From: Romanomermis culicivorax
Lineage: Eukaryota > Nematoda > Enoplea > Mermithida > Mermithidae
Assembly: GCA_963922205.1 (NCBI GenBank)
Contig: CAWUHX010000092.1
Location: 558,001-622,000 of the forward strand
Length of the DNA stretch: 64,000 bases
Direction: 5' to 3'
Notes under the pieces: generated by a model
The model's input: only the letters and a program-made list of their open reading frames with translations
Told to the model about the DNA's origin: nothing
The model's database searches: none
Program-made: the position numbers and the translations under genes
Part shown: piece after piece, positions 1-10,500 of the stretch
Layout of the letters: each line of letters starts with the position of its first letter
How positions within the stretch are numbered: position 1 is the stretch's first letter

Positions 1-123
1 CCATAGTGGCCCCTTCTGTTGTCCATGGCAGTAAGCCAACCTCTCCTCCTACCACATTGGAACGACATAATAGAGAACAGCATAAAACAATTACACCCAT
101 TGAACAAATTGAAACATTGAACA

Positions 124-801
124 TTGAAAAAAATTGAACAAATCTCTGACTCTGTCAGCATGGAAACTCTCAGGAAATTGTGGGCAGGCGGAGGAATTTC
201 TACAGAAGCAACCTCCATCATGCTTCAGTCTTGGTCTGTTGGAACCCAAAAGCATTACAATTCGGCCATTAAAAAATGGTGTAGCTGGTATACTGAACAC
301 CAGATTAATCTTTTACGAATATCTGCCTCTCAATTAAGTGATCACCTAATGACCTTGTACAAAGATAACTTCAAATTTCACACCATTTCAGTTTCAAAAT
401 CAGCAATTATAGTCTTCCTTCTCAAATTAGGCCTGGACCTTTCCAGAAATGGACAAATTTCACGTTTCATGAAAGGACTTTTCCATATGATCCCTCCTCA
501 ACCAAAAAAATCGAAAACTTGGGATGTAGCCTTAGTCCTTGATTTCCTCAGAAAGGTTGAACTTGATGGACAAGCAAAAACCAGTCGTAAAATGTTGACA
601 CAAAAAAATGTAACACTTTTAGCATTAAGCTGCCTCAAACGTGCTTCAGAAATACAAAAATTAGACAACAATTATATCTAATTTCATGAAAACTTTGTCT
701 CTGTGACCATTCCTGGCATGACCAAAACTCGAAGCTCTGGTCCACCAATCAGTTTTCGGATTGATAAGTTCTCTGACACGGCCATCTGTCCATATTACTT
801 T
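124..801 (+). pseudogene. Tyrosine recombinase (DIRS/PAT- or Crypton-type), N-terminal and mid part, broken
   Basis: Tyrosine recombinases of DIRS/PAT retroelements and Cryptons insert element DNA by strand exchange. The translated frame has the family's SAM-like N-terminal core (SWSVGTQKHYNSAIKKW near residue 37) and the start of the catalytic domain, with the first catalytic Arg in a CLKRASEIQ motif near residue 173. An in-frame TAA lies at 679-681. The frame then stays open to 801, where an LTR is inserted, and resumes in the same frame beyond the LTR (1691 onward). No reverse transcriptase of a DIRS element is visible, but the element may run off the left edge, so DIRS versus Crypton is undecided. 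The start at 124 is the first Met of the frame and may not be native. Family call good, subfamily uncertain. Confidence 0.7.
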
Positions 802-1686
802 TGTAACGTACCTGCTAATGCAGTACTGTAAATATATAGCATACTGTATGTGATAGACATTTATTAAATATTATTTCATTTTCATATTTTATCGTCTCAA
901 GGGTGTCTATGATTCACACCCAAACATTCCTATAAAATTACATGAAGTACTTTATTTTGATCCGTTCACACCCGGGTAGCCCAATTAAGATGCCCCAATT
1001 AATTTGCACAAACAGCAGCTGGTCCCCTAGAACCTACACTAAACCACACATTCCACGGCTACCGTAATCCCCCGTAAAAATCGTAAACAACACCTGCACA
1101 CAGTAAAATAAGTACAAGCCCCGCCAGACAGTAGTCTCAAGTGCAATGGTAGTGACAGCCCCACAAAACATGTGTATACAGAGAAACTGATACAGGAAGC
1201 ATGCACAGAAGCACAAAGGTGTGGCTAAGCCCAACGTAGGAAGCAAGCAAGACACGAAAAGCACGCCGTACAAGCGTTAAAGGGCGTGACTAAATAAGCA
1301 AGAATGGTGAAGCAGAAAGCGACGATTGGTGGAAGAAGATGGACAGAAGCACGACCTTCCGCGACGCCCAGGGAGTGGCCAAAAACGTTGTATTTAAAGA
1401 GAAGCAAAGCGTGATTTTATTATTGTTGTAATTCTCACTTTTCGATCCCTGTGCCCATTTATTTGCAAGCATTTTTGTATTGCGAGCGAGCATCTTTTTT
1501 TATTCGGAAGCAGTTAAGCCGTTGTTGTACTCGCCGCATTCCCCCCGTTTGTTGTGTCGACGTCTCAAAGCAGCCGTCGATTATTATTACCCGTATCGCC
1601 CTGTATTACACGCCCCGCGCCCCTTTTTGTCCGCCGTAACGTCCAATTGATTAAAGTAAAGTGCTTCACAAAATCTGGTCGTTACA
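802..1686 (+). mobile_element. Solo LTR of the retroelement family at 47.0-55.8 kb
   Basis: The 885-bp sequence starts TGTAACGTACC and ends GGTCGTTACA, the same inverted termini as the two LTRs of the full element, and is in the opposite orientation to it. It is flanked by a 4-bp target duplication, CTTT at 798-801 and 1687-1690. Internal sequence aligns along the whole LTR but is clearly more diverged than the two paired LTRs are from each other, so this is an older insertion. A TATTTAAA box at 1391-1398 lies where the full LTRs have TATAAAAG. No internal region is left, as expected after LTR-LTR recombination. Confidence 0.92.
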
Positions 1687-1690
1687 CTTT

Positions 1691-2058
1691 CTTCAAAAAT
1701 ATATTCTTTTCACAGTAAATGATAGAAGCAATGATAACAAATACTTTCTTTCCTTTGTACATCTGTACAAAATTGTTTCTACGACATCCTCAATTTCCTG
1801 CTTAAAAGAGTACTCTCCATGTCCGGCATTGACACTGTAAATCTACACTGCACACTTTACTCGATCAGCTTCGGCCTCCAAAGCAATTGTATCTGGTTGT
1901 CCCTTAAATTTTCTGTTAAATCATGCCAATTGGAGTCAAAAATCACTTTTTTCAAGCGTTTTTATCAAAGAGAAATAGAAAATCCTAATTTTACAGAATT
2001 AGTTTTTGATAAAAACGTAAGCTTTAAACAGGTGCATTTAGTTGAGTCAAGGCATTAA
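1691..2058 (+). pseudogene. Tyrosine recombinase, C-terminal part (continuation beyond the solo LTR)
   Basis: Directly after the right target-duplication copy the recombinase frame continues. The box containing the second catalytic Arg is visible as HFTRSASASKA (about 1850-1880), followed by a NWSQKS stretch. The region is split over two frames: a GID motif at 1819-1835 and the terminal FFKRFYQRE segment with the likely catalytic Tyr are in one frame, and the HFTRSA box is in another, so there are at least two frameshifts plus a TAA. It is a dead remnant. The domain order matches the family, so the two halves belonged to one gene before the LTR inserted. Confidence 0.65.
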
Positions 2059-2067
2059 AGAAGAATA

Positions 2068-2606
2068 TAAGATTTTGCTAGGCCTCTTTCAAGGCCGAAG
2101 TGAAATCATTATTGTTCTTTAATGCCGAGACTTAACTAAGCCCACCTCCCCCACCCACATCAAAATTCTTTTAAGAATATGAGGCAATAATCGTCGCCCA
2201 GGTCGCGGTTCCGCTTACAATCGCTGCTTGTTTCAACATCGCTAAGCGAAAACGCGCATCTGATTTTGTAAATTGATTTTAATCAGACTTGTGTAACATG
2301 TTTTCAATTGATCGTATATAAGTCCGTTTTCCTTACTTACACATTGTAGCTATTACGCCTTTGTTTCTTTTCCTTTAGTGTTGATCATCTTTTTTCATTT
2401 CATACTGTACCTTGTCATCATACGCTAAAACTAACATCTACTCTACTCATGAACAATGAGAAAGAGGCGTTTTTTCTAGCTAACAACTACAGTAGTGGGC
2501 GTAGCTTAGTATCGAGGTAATGGGGATGAACGTGCATTTAGTCAAGTTTTGGCATTAAAGAATAATTATTTCATTTCGGCCTTGAAAAAGGCCCAACAAA
2601 ATCTTA
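2068..2606. mobile_element. MITE with about 80-bp imperfect inverted repeats, TA-flanked
   Basis: The left end TAAGATTTTGCTAGGCC and right end GGCCCAACAAAATCTTA are inverted, and the similarity continues inward for about 80 bp on each side (to about 2150 and from about 2531). TA dinucleotides at 2066-2067 and 2607-2608 fit a Tc1/mariner-type target duplication. There is no transposase. A third, shorter copy of the inner part of the repeat lies just outside the left end (2032-2062), making the left side locally palindromic. Confidence 0.6.
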
Positions 2607-2666
2607 TAATTCAAATCAACTTATAAACACTGGGGCGCCGAGGGGCTCCGTCTTTAGATAAATTCT

Positions 2667-2676
2667 TTTATTTATT
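2667..2676 (-). terminator. Polyadenylation signals of the membrane-protein gene
   Basis: Two overlapping AATAAA hexamers on the minus strand, about 90 nt past the stop codon of the gene ending at 2766. Confidence 0.5.
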
Positions 2677-2765
2677 AATATTAAAAATTTAACGAACTCA
2701 AAGCACATCGAGATTCACCTGGAAAATGAATGAATAAAAAACAAGAATTAAAAATATATAAAAAA

Positions 2766-5700
2766 TTAAAAATGCAAAATTTCCACCGAATTATTGGGCG
2801 TTGAACTATTTTTCGGTCCGCCGACTATCTTATTTAAATCTCGAACCAAATTTTCGTCGTCAAAATCGCCCCAATTCAAAACTCTTAGCTCAGTTTCGAT
2901 CGACGATTCTCCTTCTTTTTTTGAGTCGTTCATTTTTCTCTCCAATTTTTCTATCGACGTCGACGATTTTTCGCCTAATTGAACGCTCAAAATTGATGTC
3001 GAATCAGTGCCGACAACTTCCGACGCCGAAGTTTCGGTTTTTAACGTATTGGCCGTTACTAAAAACGTATTGGCCGTATCAGCTAAAATCGTATTGACGA
3101 AGAGACTCAAATCGACGGTCAAATCGGTCAACGTGACGTTGGCGTTGACGCTGGCCGTCGAACGTTTGGCGGCGAAGTTAGACGCCGCAGTCGTTTTCGC
3201 GATGGACGTCAACGTCGGCGGCAAAGCCGACGGTGTGGTGCGACGAGCCGTCGAAACTGTCGTCGTTGTCCTCGACGACGATTTAGGATCACCACCGAGT
3301 GTAAAAACTTGGCGGGTCAGAAAACTGTAAACTTTTTCGTGAAAAAATAAAAGAAAATTGAAAAGAAGAACAACGAAAAGGAAAAAACAAGAAAAGAATA
3401 AAAATGGCGAATAAAACCAGAAAGACTAAACGGAGCGGAAAAATTTTTTTATGAGGAAACGGGGAAATATACAGACAAAAAATAAAAAAAATCACAGAAA
3501 AAGAAATGCTAGAGCTTCGGACAAAAGTGAATAAACAATAAAACAGCGCAACAGAACAACATGTCCTTGTAGAGATAAGGCAAAATTGAAGTTACGAAGG
3601 GAGAACAAAAAATTGAGTCGAAGAGGAAAGAAAACAAAAAACTGAAGAATAATAAACGACAAAAAAACTGGAGGAGAGAAATGAAGAAAATCAAAGAAAT
3701 CAACAAAAAAAGAACAGCGAAAAAGCCACATTTTTTTGCGAAAATATGAAGAAAAATTGAAACGACGACGAGAAAAATTATTAGTAAAGTAAAAAATAAC
3801 AAACAATGTAAACAAAAGAAGAAAAAACTACAGACCTGTGGATGAAGGAAATTAACTATATTAGTAAGCAGAGCGGAAAAATCGGAAAATGGATTGCAAA
3901 ATGAACTGAGAAAGAAAAAAAGAAAAATATAAAAAAAGGGAAAAATCCGCATAAAAATGAACGTACAAAAACGGAATAGAAAAACCATATCGAATTGAAA
4001 TTGAAAAAAGTAACATGATTCACATAAAAATTTAAGAAAATTGAACAAAATAGAGAATCGAATGAAAAAAACTTGGATAAACAACGAAGAAGAAAAATAA
4101 ATAAACCGTACATAGACCATGAATAATCAAAAAATAAGTGTCAAAACGAATCACAAAAGTTAAAGAGATGGGAAAACAATAAATTGAAGATGAGTAACCA
4201 ACAGAAATTCGAATAAAAATATAAAGAAAAATATAAAATTTAAAAAAATACAAATTTGAAAGTCCAGAAGAACAAAGAGAGAAAAACGTGGAAAAGAACA
4301 GAAAAAACAATAGCTATGAAGGAACATAAACATAAAATGCATAAATGAATAGAATGCGGCATGAAAATACCGAAAAATAGAAAAGACAGAAAAACCAAAA
4401 GTAGGAAAACATGAAAATTACTCAACACAGACGAATAAAAAGTGGTCTAAAATTTGAAAAAGAAAAAATGAAATAGCTGAAATAGAGAAAACCCGCAAAA
4501 AAATAAAGATGAGGCTTGAGAGAAGCAATGAAAAATACCTTATGAAGAAAATGGAGCAGAACAAACGAATCACAACTGAAACGAGAAATTATAACACTCC
4601 GACAGAGAAAAAATAAGCAAAAAAATCAACACAAGTTGAAAAATCCAAATAAAAACACATAAACGATCAAGATGAATAAAAGAAAAACGGAGAAATGGAT
4701 AGGTCTCTAGGTGATTATACCTGGGAAATCTAGAAATCCGCGACAATGATCTATGTCGCTGGAGCATCACGTGATCGCGAATTACCATCATTCGATCTCG
4801 TTCCAACTTTTTAGCCTGCCATTTCGACAGCAAGCCTTCGTTCACAGTTTGACATTCTGGGCATTTGAAACATTGCGCATCATCATCGAACGGTAAAGAT
4901 GGCACATCTGCGTAAAATTTATACAAATTTTCAGGTATCTTTTAGCTTCACTCCACTTCTTTCGAAATATTCTGCGTCTGGGTTTCGGCTTTAGAATGTT
5001 GAAAACAAAGTGTTATGAAAAAGTAAACGTTTTTGATGATCATCATATTACGCTGTCGAGTGGAAATTAAGTTCAAAAAGCTTTTGAAAAATTTGGTCTT
5101 GGATTTATATCTCGTTTATTGTTTTGAATTTCAAACATTTTCAGACGCTCTTGCCATGAAACTTCGTTGATTGTCAAAAATTCTGTCCTCAGCAGCAATG
5201 CTTTCGTTAAAAATTCAATTTATGATTTTTTGAATTTTATTCTATCCTTGTATCCCCTGCACGAAGAAAAAGTCACAAAAATGTCCATTCTTGACAGAAC
5301 GGCTCACTCGAATCTCGAGACTTTTCATCTGAAGCTTCAGAGACTGAGATAAAAGAATATGAATTCGAAACAATGTTATATTTTCACGTATAAATAAGGA
5401 TAATAGACTGAATAAAATACATATTGAAAAAATGCTCGCCTAAAAAGCCTTGCTAATGTACAGGTTTCGTTCACTTACAGTTTTGTATAAAATGCCCGTA
5501 AATTAAAAGGGCAAACGATAAGTACAGCCCTCAAAAAAGTTTACACAAGGCTTTTACTGTAAGATTTTTTATTCAAAAAATGCCAAGAGAGGAAGCTCAT
5601 AAATTTCTACTCTAACGCGACATACGGTTTGGCCGGAAATAATAAAAATATTGGGTAATACTTGCTTTCCACTTTTTATATTTATTTACACGCATTTTGC

Positions 5701-6786
5701 TCATACTCGACAGCGATTTGTGCTCTTTCACAGCAAAAAACTGCTTTTCGATGCCCGTTTTTACTTCATACCTTCAAAAATTGGCATTATTCGACTAATA
5801 GAATGTCAATCTACTGTTAAACATGCTAATTACCAGTAAAAACTGAACGAGCAAACCAGGGAAAGTCTGCCTTTTGAGCTAGTACAGACAGTAATTTTGA
5901 TATTACCGAGCTAAAATATTATTTGTTAAATTAGATAATCAAATTGATTTTACAGCTAATTGGAATGAAATTTTCATAAATAATGATGTTATGAGGCATT
6001 TTTCGTTCAAAACAACAGTTTTAGGCAGTGAGCTCGTCTATCTTTCAGAAATATGTCAAAACTACAAAAATATTGGTTTTGCATTGAGCCCTAAACATCA
6101 GATCATGCATTTCGAGGATGCCTGAAACTGAATCAGAAAGTCAGATCTGCTCTGGCCATGCTGTAGGGTAGCACTTCTGAGTGGGACATCTTTTAAATCA
6201 CCCTATAACTTAAACATGTCATCAAATTGGGGCGTGTTATATTTTCAATCCTATCGTGAAGAAATAATGTCGAAAACTTATGTGACAACTGAAAAAGGCT
6301 CAGAATTTGAGGCAATGTGAATGTCCACCGAACCGCTGAAAACTGAGCAAGTGATGAGATGAAAAATAACAGTTCAAGTTCTAAAGAATCACATAAAAAT
6401 GTAATGATGGAAACCCAAAAAAATAGCTGAGTTTTCTAACCTTTACTTCCAAATTATGGCTTCGGCCGAGGAAAATTTTTCAGGGCTCCGATTTTGAGCA
6501 AATCGAAGTTACGACATATTCTACTAGAAAATCGATTGATGAAACACTCACTCAATAATCGAAGTCGTTTTTTCGCCGATCGATCGAAAATACCCCGAAA
6601 AATGTACTGATTTTCGGTCCTTCCCCGTGAAATACGACAAACAAAATAAATACCAATTGACAGAATTATGCAAATCATGGCCAGGCAAACCACGGAAATA
6701 ATGTGCCAAATGGAAACGGAGGATAATTGATGATCTTCTGAAGTAGCATAATGAATCGTGGATATTATGATTGTGGTGCTGAGCAT
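2766..6786 (-). CDS. Unrecognised single-pass membrane protein, three exons
   Basis: The model joins exons 6786-6552 (start ATG, with a CAG acceptor just upstream at 6793), 4907-4721 and 3324-2766, giving 326 residues. All junctions are GT/AG and in phase (phase 1, then phase 2), which is my main support. Residues 1-18 (MLSTTIIISTIHYATS) look like a signal peptide. A strong transmembrane helix follows (about residues 27-48, ending IYFVCRISRGR), so the N-terminal lumenal part is very short and the basic remainder is cytoplasmic. Exon 2 has a Cys pair in CFKCPEC and a charged helix. Exon 3 is Thr/Ser-rich and probably disordered, ending in an acidic segment (NWGDFDDENLVRDL). CFKCPEC could be the end of a split zinc finger, but the first half is not visible. 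I do not recognise the family. An extra 5' exon is possible because the first exon is preceded by an acceptor. Confidence 0.55.
3325..4720 (-). other. Intron made of a 1.4-kb pyrimidine-rich (sense strand) tract
   Basis: Intron 2 of the membrane-protein gene is very A/G-rich on the plus strand, and so T/C-rich on the transcribed-sense strand, from splice site to splice site. Long open frames here are low-complexity artefacts rich in Phe, Leu and Ser. I see no gene or repeat boundary inside. Confidence 0.7.
4908..6551 (-). other. Intron 1 of the membrane-protein gene
   Basis: No coding exon is recognisable. A copy of the ACTTGCTTTCCACT terminal repeat seen at 21.3 kb and 44.0 kb occurs near 5660. 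Otherwise it is plain AT-rich sequence. Confidence 0.45.
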
Positions 6787-6792
6787 AATGAT

Positions 6793-7527
6793 CTGGAAAA
6801 AAATCAAAATAAGAAAAATGTACTATTGGAGTAAATTCACCACTTACTGTAACTTTTTCTCCTGGAAGAATTTGTAAAGGTCAAGAAATTTTAATTGCTT
6901 ATAACTTCGCGAAAACGAAGGTTTACCATTACAATTCATGTTTTTGGACAGATGGTAACGAGATCTGTCGATTGGTGCCCAACTTCCTACGTTTTGGACT
7001 ACAACTATTCCTATCCAACTAGAAAAGACATTCCACCTGGGATAAGGTTGAACCCTGTTAGCTACATTTCTCCACTCGGAACAAAACACTATTGTAGATG
7101 AAGCTAGCGAATAATGCCGAAAAAAGTACAAAATACGTTCTTGAAATTAAAATTCCTCAAAGAATTTGATTCAAGAGCGGAATTGATCCACTTCAAAAGT
7201 AACTTCACGAGCAGCACCATTTCACTGTAAATCTTCATTTCGAAGACAATAACCCTTTATGTAATCACGCCACAACCGTGAAACTGATCAAAAATCGGCA
7301 CAAAAAAATACATGCAGACAATTCGAGAACAATGGAAACATAAAAATCTTTATAAAATCCAGTTTTTCGGAACCCGAGGAAGTTCATAAAACTAGTAGCA
7401 TTCTAAGAAACTGAATCATAAAAAATGTTATATTCCTTTTACAATTTTATTTCCAAAACAATTTGTAAATTCAACGGTCAAAATATTACACATCCACTGT
7501 CCATCTATACTCGACGGAAGCCGAAAT
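6793..7527. other. Intergenic region between rpl-24 and the membrane-protein gene
   Basis: The frame open on the minus strand at 6844-7131 ends at a good donor (GTAAGT at about 6845) but cannot be joined in frame to the next exon at 6792, so I do not call it coding. It could be a 5' UTR exon of the downstream gene. The rest holds only the rpl-24 polyadenylation signal. Confidence 0.4.
7446..7451 (-). terminator. Polyadenylation signal of rpl-24
   Basis: AATAAA on the minus strand, about 77 nt downstream of the rpl-24 stop. Confidence 0.6.
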
Positions 7528-10500
7528 TTATCGTTTGCCTCCAACGCGAGGGGCTTGCGTTTTGACCGGTTTGGCGGCTTTTTGCTTAGGTTGTTGAACT
7601 TTGGCGGCCTTGGAAAGAAAAAATCAAAGCTAACGCACGAAGCTAATATTTGTAAACGTTAATATTTTGATCTCGAAAATTAAGCTTTCAGTTTTTTATG
7701 ATTCAGAAGACATCGAATACTTTTGAAGAACAATCGGAAAACAAAGCACTCACCTTCGCTTTTTCGGTCTTTTTTATAGTGACGGTCTTCTTTTTTTCCT
7801 TCGCTTCTCTAAAAAATTCTGCGCATAAAAAATGTTATCGTTGATTCATTCAGCATATCCAAATTTTTGTTGTCAATCAGAAACTCTCCAGAATTTTTTT
7901 CTAGTCAAAACATCGTTTTATAGCGCAGTTTACCGCGCAACTTTCCCCCATGAATAGAAATATTCAAATAATATTGCATTTTAAGCTATTTCCTACAAAA
8001 TTGTTTCAATGTTAAAATGAGAATGTTCAGTTTAAGCAAAACTGATGCCCTAGAATCCTTTATTTTCCAAAGCTGCGAACGCGGGGCTGAAGATTGAAAA
8101 ACTAGAATTTTTGAGGTTTTTTCCTGAAAAACTACTGATTAGCCAAACAGAGTTTCTAACAAAAAGTATAATTTTTGAAACTTTTCTGACGCATATAGAG
8201 GTTAACAGGGTCCAGAGACCTTGGACACACCCCTGGTCCAAAAATATAGTTAAACCCCACCTGAACTTTTCTTGGAGATAGTTCTTTTGATTATTTTCAT
8301 GTTTATTATGCATGATAATCATGCCTGTGGGCAGACATGGACGACAAGAATTTTCCAGGGTAGGATCCTCAGACTTTTCATCGAGGGAGAGGGGTGGGGT
8401 GGGCGAGCAAAAAACAAAAAAAAATCCGCAAGAATGTTTTTCGTGCAAAATATCCATGAAAATCATCAAAGAAACCTTGAAAAAGTTCAGGGATGGGTGA
8501 TCAACGATTTTTTCGGGTCAGGGAGTGGTGTCCAGAGATGCAGAAACATAAAACGTGTAATAAAAATAAAAATTCCTCTCACTTAATCAGCTGCGCACGC
8601 TGAGCTTCACGGAATTCGGGTTTTTGATTCCGTTTGGCTAACAATTCGGCTAAACTGCTCGTTCCGATGGGACGCTGGAATTTATGCGTTTTGCGCGTTT
8701 TCTTTTTACTGGCTTCTTCGGCCAAGGTACCCTAAAGTCAATGAAAACATCACTAAGTAATTTAAGCAACAAGTTTACAAATAAGCTGAAACACTCTCCA
8801 TCTTTAAAAAGTCAACCATTTACATGAACCAGGCCAGTAATCGTAAATTTTCTCAGAACTAAAATTTTGACGTAGCTTGTACTTCATTTTATCAAAACGT
8901 CCTCCGCTTTATAATTTTACCTAAGAGGACTGCATGAAATTTTAATGACATTATCTATTTCGGGAATAATGATGCGTCCGGTACCGGTACAAAGGTACTG
9001 GTACCGGTCCGGTACCATGGTGTCGGTACCTGAAATTGTACAACAATATTAATATAATCATTGAGACTCATAATCATGACTATATTCAATCAAAAAGTCT
9101 GAATCTTAAGATAAACTTCATTTCAAATCAACAATTTATCTGCCCTACTATGAGTTGTCAATCAAATTATTACCTCGATCAAAATATGAGGTCACTTCGA
9201 ATTTCGCAGTTTTATTTTCTGAATTTTTGGCAACGTTAGGCTGATCACTGGCGATCTTCTGTGTTAAAATTTGAAAACGTTTTTGCTTTAATGATTGATT
9301 GCAATTTTAAGTGAATGTGGATTTGTTTGTATCGAAATCAGGCTATCGAAATCCTCTGTCTCTGCTCGTTTAACTGGAAATTAATTGATGTACATGCAAA
9401 AGCAATTTAATTATAGTTAATTTTAAAATAAAAGCACAATTTTTAAAATTTGGAAACGTTGTTTTTTAAAACCAAGTACATTATTATTTGTAGTTTACGT
9501 ATGCAAAATTGTTGAACTAATCATCCTTTGAATCTTTCCAAATAATTTGAATTTATTACTTTTCAAAAGGTTTTTGATTTAAACTCAATCTATAATGGCT
9601 TTTTAAGTTCCGATGTAAAACATACAGATTCGTTTTTCAATAATATTATGTATAGGTGTAGTCAAGCCTGTAGCCAGAATTTTTTTCGGGGGACATCTTT
9701 TTCACACAAATTACCGTAAAATTGGCATCTCTGACTTGACTTTCTTTTTTCTGACTTGACGAGGAAAAAACCAAAGGTCCCGTTTTTGTCCTTTTTTAAC
9801 ACTTCAAACATTACGGGGGGCTATGGCCCCCAACTCCCCCCCCCCCTCCGGTTACAGGTCTGGGTGTAGTGTACTATGTTAAGAATAGAAGTACATGTTT
9901 ATTTACTCTTTATTACATGTTATATAAAAGTACCGGTACCTTGGTACCGGCTAGAAAAGCGGTAACGGAACATCACCGTTCGGGAATGACACTAATTTTT
10001 GGAATAAAATGGGAGCAAGTTTTTTCGACATTGATCGTGCGAATACCGAAAGATACATACATAATGCAAAACGAATCAAATTCTATGAATTTGATCAACC
10101 GGAGAAAATAATGAAGCAGAAAAATAAACGTCTCAGACGCAATTTCATGTCTTGTTGTCGATCAATAAGAACTTTCCACAAGGCGTCAAGATAATTTGGA
10201 AATCCGACGTTTGTTGAGTCGTTAAAGGAAAAAACTAGAATTCACGCGAAAGAAAACGGACAAAACATCCATAACAATAGTAATTTTTGTGTAAGAACCA
10301 TAAAACTTGTATGTAAGGCTCCAAGCAATGGAGAAAAATTGTCAGTTTTAATCGCTCTCCGTTCAAAAATGACAATTATCCTATTCTAATTGAAACCGCA
10401 GAAATATCAATAGCGGATAAATTCATGAAATTGAAAACTTTACCTTCACTATGCTATCTCTACTCCTGTAGAACACCACCATATTCTTCATCGGCTCATT

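Noticed and set aside
3500-4430. Long open frames on the minus strand rich in Phe, Leu and Ser
   Set aside because: They result from a polypyrimidine tract lacking stop codons, lie inside an intron bounded by good splice sites, and show no domain features.
6844-7131. Minus-strand frame of 95 codons ending at a splice donor, as an upstream exon of the membrane-protein gene
   Set aside because: Joining it to the next exon gives an early stop; the overlapping plus-strand frame is equally open. Left uncalled, possibly UTR.
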